Of a stretch of DNA of 64,000 bases, positions 53,201 through 60,671 are shown in pieces (within the stretch, counting starts at the first letter, position 1; each line of letters starts with the position of its first letter). A program made the translations under genes and the position numbers. This stretch comes from Lichenicoccus sp963693035. Its GTDB lineage: Bacteria > Pseudomonadota > Alphaproteobacteria > Acetobacterales > Acetobacteraceae. The notes below the pieces were generated by a model. The model worked only from the letters and a program-made list of their open reading frames with translations. It did no database searches and had not been told where the DNA came from. The stretch lies in NCBI GenBank assembly GCA_963693035.2, contig CAXMMQ010000006.1, forward strand, positions 1 through 64,000, in the 5' to 3' direction.

Positions 53201-53611
53201 CATGCGGGCCCAGGCCGCCGCATCGACCGTGCTCCACTCGGCCAGCCGTGGATCGCGTCGCTCGCAGCCGGGCAGCAGCAGCAGCGGAATGGCGTGCGCC
53301 CGGCAGTGCGCTGCGACCTCCTCGACGCCGTAGCGCCAGTAATCGAGGCCACCGAGCAGCCGGATCACCACGCAGCCCGCGGGCGCCACCACCTGCTCGA
53401 CCAGCAGGTCGACCGACATCGGATGCCGCAGCCGCGCCAGGCTCTCCAGCCTGACCGTCGGCAGCAGGCCGGAGTGTTGCGCCGCCTGGTGCCAGGCGCC
53501 CAGGTCGCTGTCGGAGAACGACAGGAACAGCAGTCGCGCGTCGGACGGGCCAGGGTTCCACGCAGCCTCGGCGTCATCGAGGCTGCGGCTGTCGCGAACC
53601 AGCAGGTGCAA
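50228..53611 (-). CDS. cobN: Cobaltochelatase subunit CobN
   Basis: The large subunit of the ATP-dependent aerobic cobaltochelatase, inserting cobalt into hydrogenobyrinic acid a,c-diamide with CobS and CobT. The 1127-residue protein is a typical length. It shows LFLSFSDSDLGAWHQAAQ at the start, VILFYRSHLASGDTHAVLAL, the catalytic-region histidines in HAIVHLGTHGTLEWLPGK, and the late AGMMRHGYRGGAEIARGVAG. It lies 12 bases after cobW in the same operon. CobS and CobT are not in the window. A long antisense ORF across it is a shadow. Confidence 0.96.
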   Translation of the reverse strand: MHLLVRDSRSLDDAEAAWNPGPSDARLLFLSFSDSDLGAWHQAAQHSGLLPTVRLESLARLRHPMSVDLLVEQVVAPAGCVVIRLLGGLDYWRYGVEEVAAHCRAHAIPLLLLPGCERRDPRLAEWSTVDAAAWARMDGFLRQGGPRNAAASLALAAHLAGLGPDDGAGPEPLPEAGEWPLPDVPQNPGQPDAPLAVILFYRSHLASGDTHAVLALAAALQARGLSVRALYASSLKQSEAAAFVQSRLLDWRPGVILSATAFSARDAILGTSPLDRAGVPVLQVVLAVGAREAWLASSRGLSQTDLAMQVVLPELDGRLLTGAISFKAAEAGAEPGTGRMINRPDADGIALAADRAAGWARLAVSDAAGRRIAIMLSDYPGIGGQQAHAVGLDSFASLQSILGRLRDAAYAVPRPADAAWLAFALCHAEPVRFLALADYAVLRMSLPDTLNQALDAAWGAPEDDPACADGSFRLRHLRLGNVIVAVQPDRGSTGDRRGGYHAADMPPRHAYVAFMLWLRLTVGAHAIVHLGTHGTLEWLPGKAAALSATCWPAALLRGLPVIYPFIVNNPGEAAVARRRLGAVCIGHLTPPMTAARTGDAARALERLIDDYAAADGLDRRRGAMLRGEILTRAGDLGLLAESGADREADDDQALARLDAWLCDVKDLQIRDGLHVFGEAPASVQAMCRGLLEGNPAADPAQLEAAVAASGPGEAASLLAALDGRFIPAGPAGAPSRGRLDVLPTGRNLFAVDPRAVPTPGAMVLGERMAALLLERHRRDNGEELSALVIDLWGSTTLRTGGEDLALALVLIGARPLWDEASGRVTGIDILPLALLDRPRVDVTLRISGLFRDSFEAQILLFDEAVRAVASRGESAEFNPLAALGDPAPARIFGPAAGAYGAGTGTLLGEAGAAAIGQAYLDASSTAYAGASVGSGRPDAAGFAARIAASQALLHQQDHAETDLLDSPDYAAHEGGYAAAAALLGASPALYHADSSRADAPRLRHVAEEVARIVRGRLANPDWIAGMMRHGYRGGAEIARGVAGLHAFGRTLPERLDRQYELVFAATLADPAIDGFLRRSNPEAWRDMRARFRDAIARGLWQPRANTVIDKLWPGCEADGFGADTERC

Positions 53612-53623
53612 CGACGACTGGCC

Positions 53624-54667
53624 TCAGGCCGGCTGCAGGGACGCTGCCCCGAGCGCGCGCTCGATCGCGGCACGGTCGAGGCCGCGGCAGCCGATCACCA
53701 CGATATGCCCGTCGCGCGGATCGCCCGGGTTCCAGGCGCGGTCGAACTGGTGCCGGAACCGCCCACCTACCCCCTGCACCGCCAGCCGACGCGGCTTGCC
53801 GCGCACCGCGACGAACCCCTTCATGCGCAGGATGTCGTGCCCGGCCGCAACCGTGGCCAGGGTCGCCACCAGATGCTCGGGAGACCCGATCTCGGCCAGC
53901 GCCACCACGAAACTCTCGAAATCGTCATGCTCGTGGTCGGCATCGAGATCATGGTGCGACGGCCGCGAGTCGAGATCGTCCTGTGCCGAGGCCTGCAGCC
54001 CGAGCAGGATGGCCGGATCGATGCGACCCTCGCTGGCGCGCAGGATCTTCACCGCGCGCGGGATCGTGGCGGCGATGCTGCTCTCCAGAGCGTCACAGGC
54101 GGCGGCGTCGAGCAGGTCGGTCTTGTTCAGCACCACCAGGTCGGCGGACAGCAACTGGTCCTCGTACACTTCCGCCAGCGGATTGTCGTGCTCGAGCGAT
54201 GGGTCCTCGGCGCGCTGGCGGGCCACCGCCTCCGGGTCGTCGGCAAAGCGGCCGGCAGCCACCGCCGGCGCATCGACAACGGTGATGACGCCGTCCACCG
54301 TCATGCGCGTGCGCACCGACGGCCAGTTGAAGGCGCGCAGCAGCGGCTTCGGCAACGCCAGCCCCGAGGTCTCGATCACCACATGCTTGGGGGGCTCGGG
54401 CCGGTCGAGCAGGCGCTCCATCGTCGGCAGGAAATCATCGGCCACCGTGCAGCACAGGCAGCCATTCGCCAGCTCGATCACGTCGTCGTCGGTGCAGCCC
54501 TCGATGCCGCAACTACGCAGCGTGTCGCCATCAATGCCGAGCGCGCCGAACTCGTTGACTATCACCGCGATGCGGCGACCGTTCGCATGTTCCAGCACAT
54601 GGCGCAGCAGCGTGGTCTTTCCGGCGCCGAGGAATCCGGTGATGATGGTGGCGGAAACCAGGCTCAT
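53624..54667 (-). CDS. cobW: CobW metallochaperone GTPase
   Basis: A COG0523 GTPase thought to deliver cobalt for cobalamin synthesis. The 347-residue protein has the P-loop GFLGAGKTT (residues 11-19), the metal-binding CxCC in NGCLCCT (Cys70, 72, 73), the G3-like ETSGLA, and the G4 NKTD in VVLNKTDLLD. A His/Asp-rich stretch (SHHDLDADHEHDD) may bind metal. The C-terminal domain ends with the FDRAWNPGDPRDGHIV motif. ATG at 54667 directly follows the DUF1636 stop. It is co-transcribed with cobN. Confidence 0.95.
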   Translation of the reverse strand: MSLVSATIITGFLGAGKTTLLRHVLEHANGRRIAVIVNEFGALGIDGDTLRSCGIEGCTDDDVIELANGCLCCTVADDFLPTMERLLDRPEPPKHVVIETSGLALPKPLLRAFNWPSVRTRMTVDGVITVVDAPAVAAGRFADDPEAVARQRAEDPSLEHDNPLAEVYEDQLLSADLVVLNKTDLLDAAACDALESSIAATIPRAVKILRASEGRIDPAILLGLQASAQDDLDSRPSHHDLDADHEHDDFESFVVALAEIGSPEHLVATLATVAAGHDILRMKGFVAVRGKPRRLAVQGVGGRFRHQFDRAWNPGDPRDGHIVVIGCRGLDRAAIERALGAASLQPA

Positions 54668-55063
54668 TCAATCTCCTGTCGGCTGCGGCAGCGCCGGGAT
54701 GCGCCCGTGCACCATGTTGGCGAGTGCCGCCGGACGCCGCGACGGCATCACCACACCGGTCATGGATGCCGCGTAGATCGCAGCAAAGTCCAGCAGGTCG
54801 GACGCATTCTCGAGATCCAGGCCGCCGAGCAGGTAGCTCCACTTGCCCGGCATGGCGATCGCCGCCGAGCAGCCGCCGGCGCAGTTGGCCAGGCACTTGG
54901 CCTCCCGCACCCGGATCCGCGCATCCTCGCGAACACCCTCTTCCCGCGCCTGGGCCAGGGCGTGCAGATGGGCATGCAGCAGCGCACCCGGCGTGGCGTC
55001 GCCCTCGCGCACCTCGTGCCCGGCGCGGCAGGTGGTGCAGACATGCAGGATCGCTTCGGTCAT
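54668..55063 (-). CDS. DUF1636 family ferredoxin-like metal protein
   Basis: A 131-residue protein of DUF1636, usually found in cobalamin operons. Cysteines in VCTTCRAGH near the N-terminus and in AKCLANCAGGC in the middle resemble the four ligands of a thioredoxin-like 2Fe-2S ferredoxin. It continues SAAIAMPGKWSYLLGGLDLE. The exact role in B12 synthesis is not known. It is first in the DUF1636-cobW-cobN operon and abuts cobW. The 131-base gap to cobU has promoters but no cobalamin riboswitch that I could recognise. Confidence 0.88.
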   Translation of the reverse strand: MTEAILHVCTTCRAGHEVREGDATPGALLHAHLHALAQAREEGVREDARIRVREAKCLANCAGGCSAAIAMPGKWSYLLGGLDLENASDLLDFAAIYAASMTGVVMPSRRPAALANMVHGRIPALPQPTGD

Positions 55064-55194
55064 CAGCTGGTGGTGGTGCCTCGCATGGCTCTTCGGGGCT
55101 ACATGGCCTGGTCGGCCGGGAGTGATAAGAATAGGCTCCCGCCCCTCGCCCGGTCAAAGCCAGCCCCTTGCCATACGCCCGCCCTCCGCTCCCC

Positions 55195-55708
55195 ATGCTC
55201 GCCCTCGTCCTGGGAGGCGCACGCTCCGGCAAGAGCGCCCATGCCGAGACATTGTTCGCTGCCGCACCGGCGCCCTGGCTGTACATGGCGACCGGGCAGG
55301 CCCGGGACGACGAAATGCGGACCCGGATCGCCACCCACCGTGCCCGGCGCGGCGATGGCTGGCGAACCGTCGAGGTGCCGGTGGCGCTGGGAGAGGCGCT
55401 CGACGAGGCCGGAGCGATGCCGGCGCTGGTGGATTGCCTGACCCTGTGGCTGACCAACCTGCTGCTCGGCGAGCACGACCTGGCGAGGGCGATCGCGCAG
55501 CTCGAGGACGCGCTCTCCCGGCGGCGCGCGCCCACCGTGCTGGTGGCGAGCGAGGTCGGGCTCGGCATCGTGCCGGAGAACGCCCCTCGCGCGGCGCTTC
55601 CGCGACGAGGCCGGGCTGCTGCACCAGCGCATTGCCCGCATGTCCGATCACGTGGTGCTGGTAGCGGCCGGGCTGCCGCTGGTCCTCAAGCAGGAAGCAG
55701 GACGATGA
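55195..55708 (+). pseudogene. cobU: Adenosylcobinamide kinase/guanylyltransferase CobU with one frameshift
   Basis: CobU phosphorylates adenosylcobinamide and adds GMP to it. The first 130 residues are normal: the P-loop GGARSGKSAHAET, MATGQARDDEMRTRIATHRA, LVDCLTLWLTNLL and VASEVGLGIVPENA. Then frame 1 goes wrong, while frame 2 continues LARRFRDEAGLLHQRIARM and ends LPLVLKQEAGR at 55708, overlapping cobO as ATGA. Removing one C from the run of four C at about 55585 restores the full protein. The homopolymer site, and perfect conservation on both sides, make an assembly error more likely than a pseudogene. Confidence 0.88.
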
Positions 55709-56313
55709 TCGACGAAGATGCCAGCCGACATCGCGCAAAGATGGAACACCGCAAGGCGGTGCAGGATCGCGAGGTCGCCAGCAAGACCATCGAGCACAAG
55801 GGCCTGCTGATCGTGCATACCGGTCCGGGCAAGGGCAAGTCGACCGCCGCGCTGGGGCTGATGCTGCGCATGGTCGGGCGCGGGCGGCGTGTCGCCATGG
55901 TGCAATTCATCAAGGGGGCGTGGGACACCGGCGAGAGGCGGGTGCTCGAGGGTTTCGGCGAACTCGTGGAATGGCACACCATGGGCGAGGGCTTCACCTG
56001 GGAGACGCAGGACCGCGACCGCGACGTCGCGGCGTGCGGGAAAGCCTGGGAAACCGCGCGCGCCCTGCTGGGCCGCCACGATCTGTCGTTGCTGGTGCTG
56101 GATGAGCTCAATATCGCGTTGCGCTACGGTTACCTGGAGCTGGACGCGGTGCTCGAAGCGATCGCGCGGCGTCCGCCGATGCTGCATGTCGTGGTGACCG
56201 GCCGCAACGCAAAGCCGGCGCTGCTGGACGCCGCCGACCTGGTCACCGAGATGACGCAGGTGAAGCATCATTTCGCCGCCGGGGTGAAGGCGCAGGAAGG
56301 CATCGAGTTCTGA
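55705..56313 (+). CDS. cobO: Cob(I)yrinic acid a,c-diamide adenosyltransferase
   Basis: Transfers the adenosyl group from ATP to reduced cob(I)yrinic acid a,c-diamide. The 202-residue protein is of the CobO/BtuR family. It shows the inverted-type P-loop VHTGPGKGKSTAAL (residues 38-48), VQFIKGAWDTGER, LVLDELNIALRYGYL, VVVTGRNAKPALLDAADLVT and the ending AQEGIEF. ATG at 55705 overlaps the cobU stop, and cobQ starts 16 bases after its stop. These overlaps support one cobU-cobO-cobQ transcript. Confidence 0.96.
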   Translation: MIDEDASRHRAKMEHRKAVQDREVASKTIEHKGLLIVHTGPGKGKSTAALGLMLRMVGRGRRVAMVQFIKGAWDTGERRVLEGFGELVEWHTMGEGFTWETQDRDRDVAACGKAWETARALLGRHDLSLLVLDELNIALRYGYLELDAVLEAIARRPPMLHVVVTGRNAKPALLDAADLVTEMTQVKHHFAAGVKAQEGIEF

Positions 56314-56329
56314 GAGACCGTCTCTGAGC

Positions 56330-57787
56330 ATGGCGGCGCTGATGATCCAGGGCACCGGCTCGTCGGTCGGCAAGTCGACCCTCGTCGCCGGGCTGGCGCG
56401 CGCCCTCACCCGGCGCGGTCTGAGGGTGCTCCCGTTCAAGCCCCAGAACATGTCGAACAATGCGGCGGTGACCGCGGATGGCGGCGAGATCGGCCGCGCG
56501 CAGGCGCTGCAGGCGCGTGCCTGCGGCGTGCCGCCGGTGACCGACATGAACCCGGTCCTGCTGAAGCCGCAGAGCGAGACCGGCGCGCAGCTCGTGGTCC
56601 AGGGCCGGGTGCGCGGCAACTTCCGCGCCCGCGACTACCAGCTTCTCAAGCCGTCCCTGCTGCCGGTCGTGCTGAAGAGCTTCGCGCGCCTGCAGGCCGC
56701 GTCCGACCTGGTGCTGGTGGAAGGCGCCGGCAGCGCATCCGAGACCAACCTGCGCCAGGGCGACATCGCCAACATGGGGTTCGCGCGCGCGAGCAACAGT
56801 CCGGTGGTGCTCGTGGGCGACATCGACCGCGGCGGCGTGATCGCCAGCCTGGTCGGCACGAAGACCGTGCTGGACGCCGACGACGCCGCCTGCATCAGGG
56901 GTTTCATCGTCAACCGCATGCGCGGCGACGCCTCGCTGTTCGATGCCGGCATGCGCACGATCACGCAGCATACCGGCTGGCTGCCGCTTGGACTGGTGCC
57001 GTTCCTCGACACGGTGCGCCTCTTGCCGGCGGAGGACGCCGCCGACCTGCATGCGCAGTCCACGCCTGCGGGCGGCCTGCGCATCGCGGTGCCGATGCTG
57101 CCGGGCATCGCCAATTTCGACGATCTCGACCCGCTGCGGGCCGAGCCGGGTGTCGCGCTGATCATGGTCCCCCCCAGCCGGCCGTTGCCGCCGGGCTGTG
57201 CCCTGGTGATCCTGCCCGGCTCCAAGACAACGCTCGCCGATCTTGCGGCCTTCAGGGCGCAGGGCTGGGATATCGACCTGCACGCGCACCGCCGCCAGGG
57301 CGGACGCATTCTCGGCCTGTGCGGCGGCTACCAGATGCTGGGGCGCCGTGTCGCGGATCCGGACGGCATCGAGGGGCCGCCGGCGGACATGTCCGGACTG
57401 GGGCTGCTCGATGTCGAGACCGTGTTGACGCCGCACAAGCGGCTGTCGCTGGTTGCCGGCACCATGCTGGCGGCGGGCGAGCCGGTGCAGGGCTACGAGA
57501 TGCATCTGGGCGTGACCCGGGGGCCGGATGCCGAACGGCCGATGCTGCGCCTGCTCGATGGCAGGCCCGAGGGCGCCACCTCGCCGGACGGGCTGGTGAG
57601 CGGCACCTACCTGCACGGGCTGTTCGACGCGGATGCGGCGCGGCAGGGGTTCCTGCACCGGCTCGGGCTGCAGGCGGCGCGGCGCGACCACGAGGCCGGC
57701 GTGGAGGCGGCGCTCGATGCGCTGGCGACGCATCTGGAGGCCCATGTCGATATCGACGGGTTGCTGCGGATCGCGCGCGTCGGTTGA
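56330..57787 (+). CDS. cobQ: Adenosylcobyric acid synthase (cobyric acid synthase)
   Basis: Amidates four carboxylates (b, d, e, g) of adenosylcobyrinic a,c-diamide with glutamine and ATP. The 485-residue protein has the ATPase domain with GTGSSVGKST (residues 8-17), KPQNMSNNAAVTADGGEIGR and VEGAGSASETNLR. A glutaminase-like domain follows with its cysteine in LGLCGGYQML and the histidine in GTYLHGLFD. The length is typical. It is last in the cobU-cobO-cobQ arm, and 60 bases follow before a decayed signalling gene. Confidence 0.96.
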   Translation: MAALMIQGTGSSVGKSTLVAGLARALTRRGLRVLPFKPQNMSNNAAVTADGGEIGRAQALQARACGVPPVTDMNPVLLKPQSETGAQLVVQGRVRGNFRARDYQLLKPSLLPVVLKSFARLQAASDLVLVEGAGSASETNLRQGDIANMGFARASNSPVVLVGDIDRGGVIASLVGTKTVLDADDAACIRGFIVNRMRGDASLFDAGMRTITQHTGWLPLGLVPFLDTVRLLPAEDAADLHAQSTPAGGLRIAVPMLPGIANFDDLDPLRAEPGVALIMVPPSRPLPPGCALVILPGSKTTLADLAAFRAQGWDIDLHAHRRQGGRILGLCGGYQMLGRRVADPDGIEGPPADMSGLGLLDVETVLTPHKRLSLVAGTMLAAGEPVQGYEMHLGVTRGPDAERPMLRLLDGRPEGATSPDGLVSGTYLHGLFDADAARQGFLHRLGLQAARRDHEAGVEAALDALATHLEAHVDIDGLLRIARVG

Positions 57788-57846
57788 TACAAGCCGACGC
57801 GGCGCGGTTCGCGACGTAACCCGGCTTTCACCGATGCGGTTGCAGG

Positions 57847-58860
57847 ATGGCGGCGCAGGAGGATCGCCGTCGCATGTTCGAGATCACCGACCCCGCGCTC
57901 GCCGACGTGATGGCGCGCCGGCGCAGGCAGGGAAAGTTCCGGGTCGCGATCGGCGTGCTTTCCGTGGCGTCCTGCGGCGTGCGCCTGGGCTGGATCAGCG
58001 TGCTGTCCTGGTTCGGGTTCTATGCCGGCGTACACGCAATGGAGACCTGCTGCTTCAGGCTGGTCGCGACCATTCGCGCCGGCCGGACGGGGCGTGGTGG
58101 CGCACCCGGGCGCATCGCCAACGCAGCCGCCCTGACGCTGCTGGTCTTCAACAGCACGGTGTTCGGCGCGCTGACACTGATCGACGTGCGCGGCTCGCAG
58201 TCTGGGGCGCGGTCTGCGCCCCCGAGGTCCTCAGCCGTGCGATCCTGAACACGGTCGTGTGACGACACGGTGCCGCCTTGCGCTCTGCGCCTCGATGATG
58301 CCGTTCGCGATCTACAGCCTCCTGCTGCCGCTGACCGCGATCTACCTCGATCTCGCGCCAGGCCGGTTCGTGATCCTCTCGATCGCCCTGGGCGACAGCC
58401 TGCTCACAGCAAGCGCGCTCAAGCTGTGGCACGCATGGACCTCGGCCCAGGCTGCCGAGGCAGCCGCCGTGCGGTGCAGGCCGGCGACCGGGTGCTCGCA
58501 ACCGGATGCCGGCAGGCGGCGCTCTGGCGTGCCCAGGGACTATCCGGTTTCCAGGTCGCGGTGACCCTGTCCGGCGCGCAGTCCCCGGTCAGGCGACTTC
58601 GCGGGCAAGGTGCTCGACATGCTGTCACGCAGCGGGCTGGCCGCCGACGGGCTGGAGATCGAGATCACCGAGAACGTCATGCAGAGGCACGAGGAGGCGA
58701 TCATCGCACCGCTTCGCGAGCCGCCGGGCCGAGTTGGTCGAGCTCTGCGGCTGCGACGATGGCCAGGGCTCCCTGTTTGGTCCGGCGATCAGCGCGGACC
58801 CCTTTTACGCAGCGCTTCGTTGCGTGCTCAGAGGCGGCCGTAGGTCCGGCTGCCGGGGCG
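57847..58860 (+). pseudogene. Membrane-anchored EAL protein, decayed and internally deleted
   Basis: The plus strand keeps a membrane N-terminus (GKFRVAIGVLSVASCGVRLG, then LGWISVLSWFGFYAGVHAME), further helices after frame changes (PFAIYSLLLPLTAIYLDLAP), then a jump to EAL-domain pieces: AALWRAQGLSGFQVAVTLSG, KVLDMLSRSGLAADGLEIEI, TENVMQRHEEAIIAPLRE and a final GSLFGPAISADPF. The GGDEF domain and the EAL signature itself are missing. Several frame changes occur. The parent was likely a membrane GGDEF-EAL enzyme of cyclic-di-GMP turnover. The 3' end overlaps the lipoprotein gene on the other strand. Confidence 0.7.
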
Positions 58861-59295
58861 CACCGGCAGCAGGGAATAGCGCAGGCCGCCTTGTGAGACG
58901 TCCGGACGCCCGTCCGGCGTCACCGGCACCAGCACCTGGTCCCGCAGCATGGCGTAGGTGGAGATCTGGCTGTTCGGCAGGTCGTGCAGTTGCAGGATCG
59001 GCACGCCGGAGGCGGGATCGCGGGTGATGGTCCAGCGGTCGCCCCAGACCAGGTTGCGGTCGCCGATGAAGTCGAGCGTCGTCTGCCCCTGTGTCGCCTG
59101 GATGTCATACTCGCCCTCGATGTCGCCTGGGTTGCCGTGCAGCACCAGGTCGACGAAGGACGGGTTGATCCCGAAGCCGGACGGCTGGCGTCCCTGCCAC
59201 GCCCCGAAGATCGGCCCGGTCGGTTCGCAGCCCGCAAGTGCCGCGAGTGCTGCCACCGCGAGCGTCCTGCAGGTCCGGGAAAGTCTGCTGTTCAT
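58828..59295 (-). CDS. Lipoprotein of unknown function
   Basis: A 155-residue precursor with a lipobox (LAVAALAALAGCEPTGPIFG, Cys near residue 23). The mature part is beta-rich in look: PSFVDLVLHGNPGDIEGEYD, then WTITRDPASGVPILQLHDL and ending PGSRTYGRL. I do not recognise the family. It should sit in the envelope. The ATG at 59295 suits the signal peptide. The last 30 bases overlap the decayed EAL gene on the opposite strand. Confidence 0.75.
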   Translation of the reverse strand: MNSRLSRTCRTLAVAALAALAGCEPTGPIFGAWQGRQPSGFGINPSFVDLVLHGNPGDIEGEYDIQATQGQTTLDFIGDRNLVWGDRWTITRDPASGVPILQLHDLPNSQISTYAMLRDQVLVPVTPDGRPDVSQGGLRYSLLPVRPGSRTYGRL

Positions 59296-59394
59296 GACGT
59301 GATGCCTAGGAACTCAAAGCAACCAACGCCGTCGGCGGCTTCCGGTTCAGGGCGCCACTTGGCTTCCTGGCAGTCCGCACCGACATGGGGCGCC

Positions 59395-60444
59395 ATGCCT
59401 GACTTCCGACCCTGGATCCCCAAGCGCGTGCTGGTCACGCCGGCCGCACTGCGCTTTGCGCATGGCGCGCAGGCGGTCGAACGGGCGGCGAAGGCGGGGT
59501 CCGAGATCGTGCGCCTCGCCTCGGATCGCCTGGCCGGGCTGCCGGACAGCTACCGGGACGCCAAGAGCACGATGGCGGTGATCGTCGCGTCGCCCAGCCG
59601 CAGGCGCCCGCAACCGATCCCGCCGAGTGCGGACTGGCGTTTCGACCTTGCCGAGGGCTGCCCGGCGCACTGCCAGTATTGCTACCTGGCCGGCTCGCTG
59701 TCGGGGCCGCCGATCGTACGCGCCTACGCCAACCTGCCGGAGATCCTGGCCGAACTGCCGCCGCTGCTGGGCCAGGGCACGATCACCTCGCGCTCGGTCG
59801 CGCGTCGCTCTGAGGGCACCACCTTCGAGTGCTCATGCTACACCGACCCGCTCGGCATCGAGCACTTGACCGGCGGTCTCGCCACCTGCATCGAGCATTT
59901 CGGCCGCTGGGATGCGCCGGTGCAGTTGCGCTTCACCACCAAGTTCGACGCCGTGGCGCCGCTGCTCGGCCTCGCGCATCATGGACGCACGCGCATCCGG
60001 TTCTCGTTGAACGCAGCTTCGGCGGAACGGCTGGAGGGCGGCGCGCCACGCATGGACCGCCGGCTCGCGGCCCTGCGGGCGGTGGCGCAGGCGGGCTATC
60101 CGGTCGGGCTGACGATCGCGCCGATCCTGCCGCTGCCGGACTGGAAACATGAGTATGACCGGCTGCTGGCACTGGTCGCGGAGGCGCTGGACGGTATTCC
60201 CGATCCGGCCCTGACCGCCGAGCTCATCACCCATCGCTTCACCGACAGGTCGAAGGCGGTTCTGAACGGCTGGTATTCAGGGAGCGCACTGCCGATGGAC
60301 GAGACGCAGCGGACGCGCAAGCTGACCAAGTTCGGCACCGGCAAGTGGGTGCTGCCGAAAGCCGAGATGGCCGAGCTGCGCGGCTTCATGACCGAGGCGT
60401 TGCATCGACGGTTGCCGGACGCTTCGTTGCTGTACTGGACCTAG
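59395..60444 (+). CDS. Spore photoproduct lyase family radical SAM protein
   Basis: A 349-residue radical SAM protein of the SPL family. The cluster motif is CPAHCQYCYLAGS near residue 91 (CxxxCxxC). It also has IPPSADWRFDLAEGCPAHCQ, a cysteine in FECSCYTDPLGIEHLTGG, FTTKFDAVAPLLGL, IRFSLNAASAERLEGG and GLTIAPILPLPDW. In spore formers the family repairs spore photoproduct; in alphaproteobacteria the role is unknown but a DNA photolesion repair is possible. The ATG at 59395 gives a typical start (MPDFRPWIPKRVLVTPAAL). Confidence 0.88.
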   Translation: MPDFRPWIPKRVLVTPAALRFAHGAQAVERAAKAGSEIVRLASDRLAGLPDSYRDAKSTMAVIVASPSRRRPQPIPPSADWRFDLAEGCPAHCQYCYLAGSLSGPPIVRAYANLPEILAELPPLLGQGTITSRSVARRSEGTTFECSCYTDPLGIEHLTGGLATCIEHFGRWDAPVQLRFTTKFDAVAPLLGLAHHGRTRIRFSLNAASAERLEGGAPRMDRRLAALRAVAQAGYPVGLTIAPILPLPDWKHEYDRLLALVAEALDGIPDPALTAELITHRFTDRSKAVLNGWYSGSALPMDETQRTRKLTKFGTGKWVLPKAEMAELRGFMTEALHRRLPDASLLYWT

Positions 60445-60671
60445 CGCCGACACGGGCCTGAGCGCCCTCGGCTGGCCTGAGGCAGCACGACCGTGGCTGT
60501 TTCGCCAGCCCGCCTTAGCCGATCTGGAACAGCATGATCATTATATTGCCGGAACGGTTTTGGTTCGATATGTTTTCAGCGGCCCTTTTGCGAGCATCTG
60601 CGGGAGCGTATTTCTTTAGCTATTTTTTAGCACAGGCACGATACAACTTGAGTATTGACTAGGAACGACAA
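60445..60671 (+). promoter_or_regulatory. AT-rich upstream region of the GGDEF-EAL gene
   Basis: The 227 bases between the SPL-like gene and the next start are notably AT-rich on the right side (ATTTCTTTAGCTATTTTTTAG near 60610-60630; GATACAAC near 60640), the most likely promoter of the large signalling gene. I could not fix a -35/-10 pair. Confidence 0.4.

Noticed and set aside
55064..55194. Cobalamin riboswitch before cobU or DUF1636
   Set aside because: No B12-box or other conserved block could be read on either strand, so it is not annotated.
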